Position numbers and translations under genes: made by a program | Shown: piece after piece, positions 8,280-15,290 of the stretch | How positions within the stretch are numbered: position 1 is the first letter of the stretch | How the letters are laid out: each line of letters opens with the position of its first letter | NCBI GenBank assembly: GCA_002399405.1 | Contig: DHDP01000012.1 | Span: forward strand, 124,001-188,000 | Length of the DNA: 64,000 nt | DNA from: Treponema sp. UBA4873 | GTDB lineage: Bacteria; Spirochaetota; Spirochaetia; Treponematales; Treponemataceae | Direction: 5' to 3' | Notes under the pieces: generated by a model | The model's database searches: none | Seen by the model: the letters and a program-made list of their open reading frames with translations, nothing else | What the model was told of the DNA's origin: nothing

Positions 8280-8738
8280 TTAGGAAACCGCGCTGAACGT
8301 ATGCTCTGCGGAATGATACCAGCTTCTTATGTCTTCCGACACGAACTTGATCAGTGCGTAGTCGGGATCGGAGGGACCTTCGTGGTAATAAATCAGCCAG
8401 CCGGGCAGCCAGAAGTCATCCTTTATTTTTTTGTCGGTAATTTCCGTCATAACTCCGGACAATCCGACGCCGAGAAATTTGCCGGGTATACAGAAATAGA
8501 GAGATGTTTTCGGATTCGCACGGAGCTGCGTGACTTTCCGCGACGAAGTGTTCGTCGTAAAATAAAGCGTGATTCTGTTCCCTTCCGCAGCGAGTGCTTT
8601 TCCGACTAGTTTCGGATACTGTTTTCTGTTCGCCAGATTGAGCAGCGCTCTGCTTTCAGGAAATCCTTTCTCACCGATTGTGGAAAACACGGCACCGTCG
8701 GATTTTTCGATGATGTCAACAACGTCTTCAATTTTCAT
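8280..8738 (-). CDS. Pyridoxamine 5'-phosphate oxidase-family flavin-binding protein
   Basis: This is a 152-residue split-barrel protein of the PNPOx-like/general stress protein 26 group. The start (AVFSTIGEKGFPESRALLN), the central ITLYFTTNTSSRKVTQL segment and the LIKFVSEDIRSWYH end follow the family pattern of FMN- or F420-type binding barrels. It is shorter than true PdxH (about 215 residues) and lacks its PLP-site C-terminus, so it is not a vitamin B6 enzyme. It is the first gene of the MarR operon, with GAGGAG before the ATG. Its control by MarR suggests a role in redox or xenobiotic stress. Confidence 0.8.
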   Translation of the reverse strand: MKIEDVVDIIEKSDGAVFSTIGEKGFPESRALLNLANRKQYPKLVGKALAAEGNRITLYFTTNTSSRKVTQLRANPKTSLYFCIPGKFLGVGLSGVMTEITDKKIKDDFWLPGWLIYYHEGPSDPDYALIKFVSEDIRSWYHSAEHTFSAVS

Positions 8739-8751
8739 TTGTTTCTCCTCA

Positions 8752-8789
8752 TTTGTATAAATAGTTCGTATACAAACTATTTATACAAA
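8752..8789. promoter_or_regulatory. MarR operator palindrome
   Basis: Two perfect 15-nt inverted arms (8752-8766 and 8775-8789) are separated by 8 nt, forming a 38-bp palindrome just downstream of the promoter -10 box. A further half-site (CGAACTATT, 8801-8809) lies between the -35 and -10 boxes, so there are three AATAGTT-type half-sites. A dimeric MarR bound here would block transcription of 8280-8738 and of its own gene. Confidence 0.8.
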
Positions 8790-8817
8790 TGATACGCATG
8801 CGAACTATTTTTGTCAA
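8789..8817 (-). promoter_or_regulatory. Promoter of the MarR/PNPOx-like operon
   Basis: On the minus strand TTGACA (8817-8812) is followed after 17 nt by TATCAT (8794-8789). The -10 box touches the operator palindrome. Confidence 0.7.
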
Positions 8818-8842
8818 GATAATTCAAAGCAGATTATCGTTT

Positions 8843-9691
8843 TTATTCAATTGCCTGAGGTGTGATTGTTGATTCTGATATTCTGTACACGCCGTTCTTT
8901 TCGCACACAAGTTTTTCCGCAGTCAGTTTTTCCGCGGCCTTTTCGAGGCGGTACAAGTCGATGTGCTCCGTTTCGGCGATCCGCGAAAGCGTTCCGCTTC
9001 CCGTCTCCGTAAGCTGACGAAGTATCGCCCCCCTTGCCTGACGCAGAGAACCTTCGAACTTCGACTGCTTTGCGTACCGTGCGCTTTTCCGGGACGGATT
9101 CTTCACGCGCTTCTTGAGTTCGGCGCCGTAATCCATGAGCGCGTAGTACCATTCGCGGGGATTGCGTCTGTCGAGCGTCTGTTCCACGAGCGGAAGAAGC
9201 TGTTCGTCGGGAATTTTTTCTTCCGACCCGTTGAAAAAGAAAAAAATAAAAACCGATCGTATATTCGTTTCGATAAATACTTCCGGATTGTTATAGGCAA
9301 ATGCCGAAACGGCGCCTGCCGTATACGGCCCCACGCCGGGAAGCGAATCGAGTCCGTCTTTCGTATCAGGAAAAATCCCGTTGTATTTTTCACACACTTC
9401 CCTGCACGCGTTCTGCAGGTATTTCGCACGGCTGTTGTACCCCAGACCGTTCCATGCCGCAAGTACGTCGGGAAGCGGCGCATTCGCGAGAGCCTGAACA
9501 TCGGGAAAGCGTTTGAGCCACGCTTCGTATTTCGGAAGGACGCGCAAAGTCTGCGTCTGCTGAAGCATCATCTCTGAAACGAGAATCGCATATGGGTCAC
9601 TCGTTTCGCGCCAGGGAAACGACCGTCCGTACAGCCTGTAATTTTCAAGGATAGTACTGCGGAAAGCTTCCGCCTGTTCATCCGAGAGCAT
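8843..9691 (-). CDS. MutY/HhH-GPD-family DNA glycosylase lacking the Fe-S cluster
   Basis: This 282-residue protein has the MutY/EndoIII helix-hairpin-helix fold: the catalytic Glu in SEMMLQQTQ (about residue 40) and the hairpin LPGVGPYTAGAVSAFA near 120. Two features differ from E. coli MutY. The catalytic Asp of the DGN(V/I)R motif is Glu here (FIETNIRSV). The segment after MDYGAELKKRVKNPSRKSAR contains none of the four Cys that hold the 4Fe-4S cluster. The C-terminal Nudix-like 8-oxoG domain is also missing, replaced by a short winged-helix-like end. It is probably an A/G-mismatch glycosylase of the clusterless group. Its ATG overlaps the upstream stop by one base; a GTG one codon earlier is an alternative start. 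Confidence 0.75.
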   Translation of the reverse strand: MLSDEQAEAFRSTILENYRLYGRSFPWRETSDPYAILVSEMMLQQTQTLRVLPKYEAWLKRFPDVQALANAPLPDVLAAWNGLGYNSRAKYLQNACREVCEKYNGIFPDTKDGLDSLPGVGPYTAGAVSAFAYNNPEVFIETNIRSVFIFFFFNGSEEKIPDEQLLPLVEQTLDRRNPREWYYALMDYGAELKKRVKNPSRKSARYAKQSKFEGSLRQARGAILRQLTETGSGTLSRIAETEHIDLYRLEKAAEKLTAEKLVCEKNGVYRISESTITPQAIE

Positions 9692-10263
9692 CACGCTTCT
9701 GATTTCTCCACCAGGCCGCGCGCAACAAGTTCCTCAAGAATATTGTGCACTATTTCATCGGGAACGTTGCAGCTCGTATCGACTTTCAAGTCGGTAACAC
9801 TTTCATAATCGTTGTTGTCTATGCCGTACAGTTTCTTGTAACGTCCTGTATCTTCTCTGTCGCGCATTGCAGTAAATTCTTTTATCTGCTGCAGATCACC
9901 GCCTTCACGTCCGAAGATACGTTTTGCGCGGAGTTCGTCGTTCGCAAGAAGATATATCTTCACGTCCGCTTCCTTCAACATCCAGATGGCAAGTCGGGAC
10001 CCGAGCACGCACGATTCTTCCCGTGCAAGCTCAACCTGGTGCATGTCGACGTATTTGTCGTAACTGTCGTCGGATTTCGCATTTTCTATAACCTGCGCAA
10101 GCGTAAGTCCCTTTTCCGCCGCCAGCTGCCGGAACGTGTAGTTTATAAGCTTGATTCCGAGCGTCTGCGCAAGCAGCGTGCTTATCGTCGTGTTTCCGCA
10201 GCCGGATTTTCCCGAAATCGCAATGCGGAGTTCCCGTCCGGGTTTTACTTTGTACACAGTCAT
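9691..10263 (-). CDS. Cytidylate kinase-like P-loop protein (archaeal-type CMP kinase fold)
   Basis: This is a 190-residue nucleotide kinase-like protein that resembles the short, archaeal-type cytidylate kinases: P-loop region AISGKSGCGNTTISTLLA, then FRQLAAEKGLTLAQV, a D-D-YDKYVD stretch, VLGSRLAIWMLKEADVKIYL, and the LID-like RAKRIFGREGGD. The Walker A lysine is Asn (GNTT). The ATG at 10263 was chosen because GGAGG lies six nt upstream; a longer frame reading back to 10371 crosses the repeat-rich spacer and has no ribosome-binding site. It lies between yicC and the MutY-like gene, which it overlaps. CMP phosphorylation is inferred, not certain. Confidence 0.7.
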   Translation of the reverse strand: MTVYKVKPGRELRIAISGKSGCGNTTISTLLAQTLGIKLINYTFRQLAAEKGLTLAQVIENAKSDDSYDKYVDMHQVELAREESCVLGSRLAIWMLKEADVKIYLLANDELRAKRIFGREGGDLQQIKEFTAMRDREDTGRYKKLYGIDNNDYESVTDLKVDTSCNVPDEIVHNILEELVARGLVEKSEA

Positions 10264-10296
10264 ACTATCCTCCATCATTATTAATAATTCCCTTGT

Positions 10297-10434
10297 AATG
10301 CGCGTCCCGCAGAGCTCCATCTCACACAGGCAAGCGCATGGAGGCGCGTCCCTGTGAAGCGGGAAAATCATCGCGCAAATACTTTTCCCTAAGATTTTCC
10401 CGCAGAGCTGGAATTACACGGATGTAATTCCAGC
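10297..10434. repeat. Cluster of inverted repeats between yicC and the kinase-like gene
   Basis: The 173-bp spacer holds several perfect inverted repeats: a 12-bp stem with a 4-nt loop (10407-10418 with 10423-10434), GCGGGAAAATC paired with GATTTTCCCGC on either side of 10370, and CACAGG with CCTGTG near 10323-10355. The word TCCCGCAGAGCT occurs twice, near 10304 and 10398, and GCGCGTCCC occurs twice. The stem just after the yicC stop has no T-run, so it looks more like an RNA-processing or stability element, or a REP-like sequence, than a simple terminator. Confidence 0.6.
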
Positions 10435-10436
10435 GT

Positions 10437-11306
10437 CTATTCCACATTCCTCGCCTGCTCGCGTATGTTTTCTAGCGAATCCTTCGCCGTTATAACCATC
10501 GCTCCCACTTCGGAAAACTGATTTTTGCTGCCTATAGTATTTATTTCACGGTTGATTTCCTGGCAGAGGAAATCCATTTTTTTACCCGGCGCAGGATTGT
10601 CCTTCATTTCCGTACGAAGCGCCGTAAGATGACTGTGCAGTCTCACAATCTCTTCGTTAATCGTATATTTTACGAGCATGGCGGCGGTCTCCGTCATGAT
10701 GCGCTGCTCGTCTGCGTGCTCGCCGAGCAGTTCGTTGAATTTCTGTGTAATCTGCTCTTTGAACAGCGTTTCCATCTTCGGCTGCCATTCTTTGAAAAAC
10801 GCCGCACATTCGTCGAGTTTATCGAGCTTCACGAGCAAATCTTTGTACAGATTTGCACCTTCTCTCTCCCGGTCGGCACAGAACGTATCAAGCGTTCCGC
10901 TGAAAACGGGATTTATCATGCTCCAGTATTTTTCAACGTCGTAGTCGCGGTCGCTGTTAAGCACGCCCGGCTGTGCGAGTATGAGCGAAAGCGGCACATC
11001 ATCCGCCGTCTTTCCGAGCGCTTCCGCTATCCGGCCTATGGCATCCGCATATTCTTTCGCAGCTTTCACGTCGGCGGTGACTGACTCGTCGGCATTCACT
11101 TCCTTTACGCGTATGTAAACATCGACTTTGCCGCGCAGTATTTTCGCCGTTAGGATTGCACGGAAGCGCGATTCAAGCTGATTGAGATACGGCGGCAGAT
11201 TGATCGAGAGGTCGAGAAACCGGGAATTGACTGATTTTATCTCGACGGAAACAACCGCATCTTTTAGTGAGACTTCCTTATATGCATAACCGGTCATGCT
11301 TGTCAT
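10437..11306 (-). CDS. yicC: YicC-family endoribonuclease
   Basis: This is a 289-residue protein of the YicC/YloC family, recognised by the start MTSMTGYAYKEV, the internal EIKSVNSRFLDLSI and the C-terminal FLCQEINREINTIGSK and ENIREQARNVE motifs, all hallmarks of the family. Members are metal-dependent endoribonucleases in RNA turnover; in many bacteria the gene neighbours gmk, a nucleotide kinase, and here a CMP-kinase-like gene follows, which is a similar arrangement. The length is normal. A hairpin follows directly after the stop codon. Confidence 0.88.
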   Translation of the reverse strand: MTSMTGYAYKEVSLKDAVVSVEIKSVNSRFLDLSINLPPYLNQLESRFRAILTAKILRGKVDVYIRVKEVNADESVTADVKAAKEYADAIGRIAEALGKTADDVPLSLILAQPGVLNSDRDYDVEKYWSMINPVFSGTLDTFCADREREGANLYKDLLVKLDKLDECAAFFKEWQPKMETLFKEQITQKFNELLGEHADEQRIMTETAAMLVKYTINEEIVRLHSHLTALRTEMKDNPAPGKKMDFLCQEINREINTIGSKNQFSEVGAMVITAKDSLENIREQARNVE

Positions 11307-11365
11307 ATTATATATCCTTTATTAATTGAAATGTTTGCAAAACCCGTCCGACTTCTGCAAACGCC

Positions 11366-12874
11366 TCAATTATTGTTCAGTTCTTCAAGAAGCGCCTTTC
11401 CGATTTTCCAGTTGTCGCCTGCGCCCATGGTAACGAACAGATATCCGTTCGGATATTCCTTTCCGGGATTCTTCCGAAGTTCTGAAAGGGCAAAATCCTT
11501 CGCATCGAGAATCTCTTTGTAATAATGGACGTTATTGTGATATTTCTTCGCGTGCTCGGCGAGTATCTCGCCAGTCACGGGGGCCGCCGACGGATCTTCA
11601 CGCGCAGAAGCGTAAATCTTATGCAGAATCACTTCGTCAGCGGAGCCGAACGATTCGGCAAAATCTTCCAGCAGAGCCGCGGTACGCGTGTACGTGTGCG
11701 ACATAAAATCGATTATTATTTTCCTGCCCGAATAGAATTCGCGGTACCCCGCAAGCGTTGTTTTTATGGCCGTCGGATGATGGCCGTAGTCGTCTATGAA
11801 CACGACGGAATTTCCGCCGGCGGAAGCTTTGCCGATAACTTCGCTGCGGCGCCGGCCGCCTCTGAAATTCGAAAGTCCCGTCCTGATATTATTTTTATAG
11901 TCGTCAGGATTGCGGCCGTCTGTCTTAATAAGTTCGCATGCAAGAGCGGCGGCGGCGCATGCGTCGCGCACGTCGTGTTTTCCCGGCACGTGAAGCTCAA
12001 GTTCGCCGAGAGCGTCAATCGTAAAGTGCTGAGTTTCGTCTGCGACTTTCCCGAACGTAAGGTGATAGCTGCCGTGAGCCTGCTCTCCGTACGGAACAAG
12101 GTCGATATCGGGCCTCCTCGATTTTGCGAGCCCCGCCGTTTCAACTGCGCCCGGATCGTCGGCGCAGTATATGAGCTGACCGTGCTCAGGCAGTTTGCAG
12201 ACATAATCGACGAACGCATTCCGTATGTCGGCGTACGTCGGATAATAATCCTGATGGTCGCTTTCCACGCTTGTGAGAATTATTTTCTGCGGACAGAAAG
12301 CCATGAAATGACGCTGATATTCGCACGTCTCCGCAACAAAATAATTCCGTCCGCTCCCCGGAAAAGAAGGTGTCGTCAGCGTGCAGCTGCCGCCGAACGA
12401 CGTTATGACCGAACCTGCGAGCACCTGCGCGCTCAAATCAAGCTGCTCAAGTATTGTGCCGACAAGTCCTGTTGTACTTGTTTTGCCGTGAACGCCGCAA
12501 ACGCCGCAGCTATATGCCTTTTCCGATATTGAACCGAGCGCTTCGGTATAAAGCATGCACGGTATGCCGAGTTTTTTTGCGGCTATAAGGTCGGGATTTT
12601 TTTCCGGATTATATGCGGACGAATAAACGACATACTGTACGTCTTTCGCGATATTGCTTTCACTGAACGGAAGCGCTTTGAGTCCGAGCTTGTCGAGAAT
12701 GTCGTCAGTATAGAACCGTTCGGAGACATCGCTGCCTGTTATGACAGCGCCGCGCGAATGAAGTATTTCAACAAGAGCAGCCATTCCGGTGCCCTTTATT
12801 CCTACAAAGTGAACATGAACCCCATTGAGGTTCGCGGGAAGTGAGATTTTTGCCATACTCCTATAATAGTGCAT
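11366..12874 (-). CDS. murC: UDP-N-acetylmuramate--L-alanine ligase
   Basis: This is a Mur ligase of about 500 residues that adds L-Ala to UDP-MurNAc in the cytoplasmic phase of peptidoglycan synthesis. The HVHFVGIKGTGMAAL N-terminal fold, the ATP loop CGVHGKTSTTGLVG, the central ESDHQDYYPT and the C-terminal DDYGHHPTAIKTTL identify MurC rather than MurD, E or F. Two starts are possible: ATG at 12874 (used here) or at 12856 (protein starting MAKISLPANL). The AGGAG between them is only one nt from the second ATG, too close for a normal site. It follows the flagellar flgF-flgG-flgJ genes by 18 nt. Confidence 0.9.
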   Translation of the reverse strand: MHYYRSMAKISLPANLNGVHVHFVGIKGTGMAALVEILHSRGAVITGSDVSERFYTDDILDKLGLKALPFSESNIAKDVQYVVYSSAYNPEKNPDLIAAKKLGIPCMLYTEALGSISEKAYSCGVCGVHGKTSTTGLVGTILEQLDLSAQVLAGSVITSFGGSCTLTTPSFPGSGRNYFVAETCEYQRHFMAFCPQKIILTSVESDHQDYYPTYADIRNAFVDYVCKLPEHGQLIYCADDPGAVETAGLAKSRRPDIDLVPYGEQAHGSYHLTFGKVADETQHFTIDALGELELHVPGKHDVRDACAAAALACELIKTDGRNPDDYKNNIRTGLSNFRGGRRRSEVIGKASAGGNSVVFIDDYGHHPTAIKTTLAGYREFYSGRKIIIDFMSHTYTRTAALLEDFAESFGSADEVILHKIYASAREDPSAAPVTGEILAEHAKKYHNNVHYYKEILDAKDFALSELRKNPGKEYPNGYLFVTMGAGDNWKIGKALLEELNNN

Positions 12875-12892
12875 TACGGCATATTATTCAAT

Positions 12893-13417
12893 TTAGGCCT
12901 GTTTATTGAGCTGAAGGTACATCTGGTCGGCAAGGCCGAACCCTGCGTTTTTCGTCAGCTGCGTCGCGTATTCGTCGTACATCATGTCTTCGTACATATT
13001 AGATGCGAAATTGTCGCCGCCGAGCAGGTTCGATTTGTTTACTGTCTTCCGCATCGAAGAAAGCATCATTTTTACCATAAATGTTTCAAGTTCAAGCGAT
13101 TTTTCGTAGAGTCTGCTTGTCTTGTCTATCGTGCGCGTCTCGCCGTGCGCACCTGACTGATTTACTGCAGCTCCCCGCGGACGTGCGTGTTTGTCCGATT
13201 CCGATACGTACGCGTTTGAAAAATCTGAAGCGAAATCGCCGGTCAGTTTGTCGTTGTTTATCTGACTGGAAGACACAATCCCGTCGCCGGAAGCCTTCGG
13301 TGAACTTTTCATGCTGTTCACGAGATCCTCAAAGTGAGAAATCTCTCCCTTGTATTGCGCCGACTGGACAGCTTCACTGCCTGTCAGCAACGAACCATTA
13401 ACACCGCCGATTGTCAT
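12893..13417 (-). CDS. flgJ: Rod-binding protein FlgJ (without muramidase domain)
   Basis: This is a 174-residue protein whose C-terminal 75 residues match the rod-binding domain of FlgJ (KSLELETFMVKMMLSSMRK and NMYEDMMYDEYATQLTK). The N-terminal 90 residues are hydrophilic and low-complexity. The C-terminal glucosaminidase domain of enterobacterial FlgJ is absent, as in other spirochaetes, so wall opening for the rod must use another enzyme. It is the third gene after flgF and flgG, 10 nt downstream of flgG. Confidence 0.82.
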   Translation of the reverse strand: MTIGGVNGSLLTGSEAVQSAQYKGEISHFEDLVNSMKSSPKASGDGIVSSSQINNDKLTGDFASDFSNAYVSESDKHARPRGAAVNQSGAHGETRTIDKTSRLYEKSLELETFMVKMMLSSMRKTVNKSNLLGGDNFASNMYEDMMYDEYATQLTKNAGFGLADQMYLQLNKQA

Positions 13418-13427
13418 TTTCTATTCC

Positions 13428-14222
13428 TTACCGCTTGAGATTTACCGCAGTGCTCAGCATGCTGTCAGTCGTCTGAATCGCCTTGCTGTTGAATTCGTAT
13501 GCACGCTGCGCCACAATCATCTGCACCATCTCGTTTACGACGGAGACGTTGCTCATCTCAAGAAATTTGTGTTCAAGTTTTCCCATGCCGTCGAATCCCG
13601 GACGGTTGGCAATCGGGCCGCCGCTCGCGTTCGTCACCTGATACAGATTGTCGCCGTCCGCCTTAAGGCCGACTTCGTTCGGAAAGCGGTACAGTTCGAT
13701 CTGCCCTACCTGAACAGGCTCCGTTCCTCCGTTGATTTTTACGCCGACGCGTCCGTCCTGACTGACCGTAAGCGACTGAACGTCGTACCCTTCGGGAAGA
13801 ATGATTTCGGGCATGACGCGGAGACCGTTCGAGGTGACAAGCTGCCCGCTTGAATCCACTTTGAACGAACCGTCGCGCGTATACGCGTAGCTGCCGTCGT
13901 ATTTCTGCACACGGAAGAATCCGTCGCCGACGATTGCAACGTCGGTGCAGACTCCTGTGTTCTGAAGCGACCCCTGACTCATGATGCGCTGTGTCGCACC
14001 GACTTTTACGCCGTGCCCCTGCTGTATGCCTACAGGCGTTACCGTATCCTCCGTTGCAGGCGTCCCCGCAAGTTTTTCATTCTGGTAAATGAGGTCTTCG
14101 AATTCGACACGCTGCTGTTTAAAACCTGTCGTGTTGACGTTCGAGAGATTGTTTGAAATTGCATCGATATTAGACTGCTGACCGTTCATGCCGGTCGCCG
14201 CTGTCCACAAACTTCTGACCAT
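13428..14222 (-). CDS. flgG: Flagellar distal-rod protein FlgG
   Basis: This is a 264-residue rod protein with the N-terminal MVRSLWTAATGMNGQQ and LSNVNTTGFKQQ signatures and the C-terminal EMVQMIVAQRAYEFNSKAIQ coiled-coil signature of the FlgE/F/G family. Length and the GSLQNTGVCTDVAIVGDGFF motif fit FlgG. It assembles the distal rod of the periplasmic flagellum after export through the type III apparatus, so it carries no Sec signal. It lies 13 nt downstream of flgF and 10 nt upstream of flgJ. Confidence 0.88.
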   Translation of the reverse strand: MVRSLWTAATGMNGQQSNIDAISNNLSNVNTTGFKQQRVEFEDLIYQNEKLAGTPATEDTVTPVGIQQGHGVKVGATQRIMSQGSLQNTGVCTDVAIVGDGFFRVQKYDGSYAYTRDGSFKVDSSGQLVTSNGLRVMPEIILPEGYDVQSLTVSQDGRVGVKINGGTEPVQVGQIELYRFPNEVGLKADGDNLYQVTNASGGPIANRPGFDGMGKLEHKFLEMSNVSVVNEMVQMIVAQRAYEFNSKAIQTTDSMLSTAVNLKR

Positions 14223-14235
14223 TTTTCACCTCACC

Positions 14236-15030
14236 TTACTTGTACAGCGCAACGCGGGTCCACAACGTGCCCATCATGGAATCTTCGCTTGTTATAGTCT
14301 TCTGGTTCGCCTCGTACGCGCGGTTCACTTCAATCATCTGAACCATCTCGTTCACGACATTCACGTTCGACGTCTCCGTATATCCCTGAAGAATCCGCGG
14401 ACGTTCGTTTCCCTCCGCTATGTGTTCGGGACCGGCTATATCGTTCGTGTTGTACATGCTTTCGCCCATCTTTTTCAGATACCGCTCGTTGTCGAAACGC
14501 ACGACCTTAAGACGGTCGACTTCATTTCCTGTCTCATCATAAATTTTTCCGTCCTCGCGCACCATGAATTTGTCGTCCGCAAGTCTGATGACTCCGTTTT
14601 CTCCGAGCACAGGATATCCGTCCTTCGTTTCAAGGATTCCCTCTTTTCCGAGAAAGAAGTTTCCGTTGCGCGTATAGCGTTCGCCGTCGGGGGTCTGCAC
14701 CGCAAAAAAACCCTCGCCGCCCAGCGCTAAATCAGTCTTCGTGTCGGTCGCTTTGAACGAGCCCTGTTCAAAATCAGTATAATTCTCGTTCGTCTCCACG
14801 CCGAGTCCGAGTTTGCCGATGACAGGCGCCGCATCGGCCGAACCGAACGGCGTTTCGTACACACCGTCTGCATTTGTCCGCCTGAGGAGCAGCTCTGAAA
14901 AATTCTTGCTTACGGTAATATCGCGCTTATAGCCTGTCGTATCGACATTCGCCAGATTATTTGAGATGGCATCAAGTCTGTTCTGCTGCGCGTTCATGCC
15001 GCTCGCGCCTATATACCAGCCTCGTATCAT
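14236..15030 (-). CDS. flgF: Flagellar rod/hook-basal-body protein FlgF
   Basis: This 264-residue protein has the same N- and C-terminal rod signatures as FlgG (MIRGWYIGASGMNAQQ, NLANVDTTGYKR, VNEMVQMIEVNRAYEANQK) but is more divergent in the middle, which fits the proximal-rod protein FlgF. The ATG at 15030 was chosen because AGGA lies eight nt upstream and the family signature starts right there; the frame stays open a further 12 codons. It is the first gene of a flgF-flgG-flgJ operon driven by a consensus sigma-28 promoter. Confidence 0.85.
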   Translation of the reverse strand: MIRGWYIGASGMNAQQNRLDAISNNLANVDTTGYKRDITVSKNFSELLLRRTNADGVYETPFGSADAAPVIGKLGLGVETNENYTDFEQGSFKATDTKTDLALGGEGFFAVQTPDGERYTRNGNFFLGKEGILETKDGYPVLGENGVIRLADDKFMVREDGKIYDETGNEVDRLKVVRFDNERYLKKMGESMYNTNDIAGPEHIAEGNERPRILQGYTETSNVNVVNEMVQMIEVNRAYEANQKTITSEDSMMGTLWTRVALYK

Positions 15031-15070
15031 TCTTTCTGTCCTTCCGCATATGTGCAGTACTGTCACTTTA

Positions 15071-15097
15071 TTATCGGCATTCAGGCTTCAGGGTTTA
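15071..15097 (-). promoter_or_regulatory. Sigma-28 (FliA) promoter for flgF-flgG-flgJ
   Basis: On the minus strand TAAA (15097-15094) is followed by exactly 15 nt and GCCGATAA (15078-15071), a full match to the sigma-28 consensus TAAA-N15-GCCGATAA. It lies about 40 nt upstream of the flgF ATG. A weaker sigma-70-like reading (TTAAAC, 17 nt, GATAAT) overlaps it. Confidence 0.75.
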
Positions 15098-15130
15098 AGG
15101 AAATAATTCGTACGTTCCGCCGGAAAAATA

Positions 15131-15159
15131 TTGCAAAATACGGATTCCGGTCTTATAAT
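15131..15159 (+). promoter_or_regulatory. Sigma-70 promoter for glgC
   Basis: TTGCAA (15131-15136) and TATAAT (15154-15159) are 17 nt apart. The RNA would start near 15166, giving a leader of about 125 nt before the glgC ATG. Confidence 0.65.
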
Positions 15160-15165
15160 AAATCA

Positions 15166-15290
15166 GTATAAAAGTGACTAAATATTTTAAAAGGAGAATG
15201 AATGATTGCGGACTGTTGAGCCGCAATCACGAATGTCCCGTATTAAAAACAAAGCGAGGCTTTGTTGACTTTTTAGAGGAGTTCAAATCT
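15166..15290 (+). promoter_or_regulatory. glgC leader with two hairpins (attenuator-like)
   Basis: The leader has an AAGGAG at about 15191, a five-codon frame (ATG at 15204, TGA at 15217-15219), an 8-bp hairpin (GATTGCGG 15204-15211 with CCGCAATC 15221-15228) that buries that mini-frame, and a second 8-bp hairpin (AACAAAGC 15248-15255 with GCTTTGTT 15259-15266) followed by GAC and five T. The second hairpin resembles an intrinsic terminator ahead of the gene. The glgC frame is also open back to 15174, so a 39-residue N-terminal extension cannot be fully excluded. Confidence 0.5.

Noticed and set aside
11525..12532. A 335-codon plus-strand frame opposite murC
   Set aside because: It is an antisense shadow; murC motifs on the minus strand are complete.
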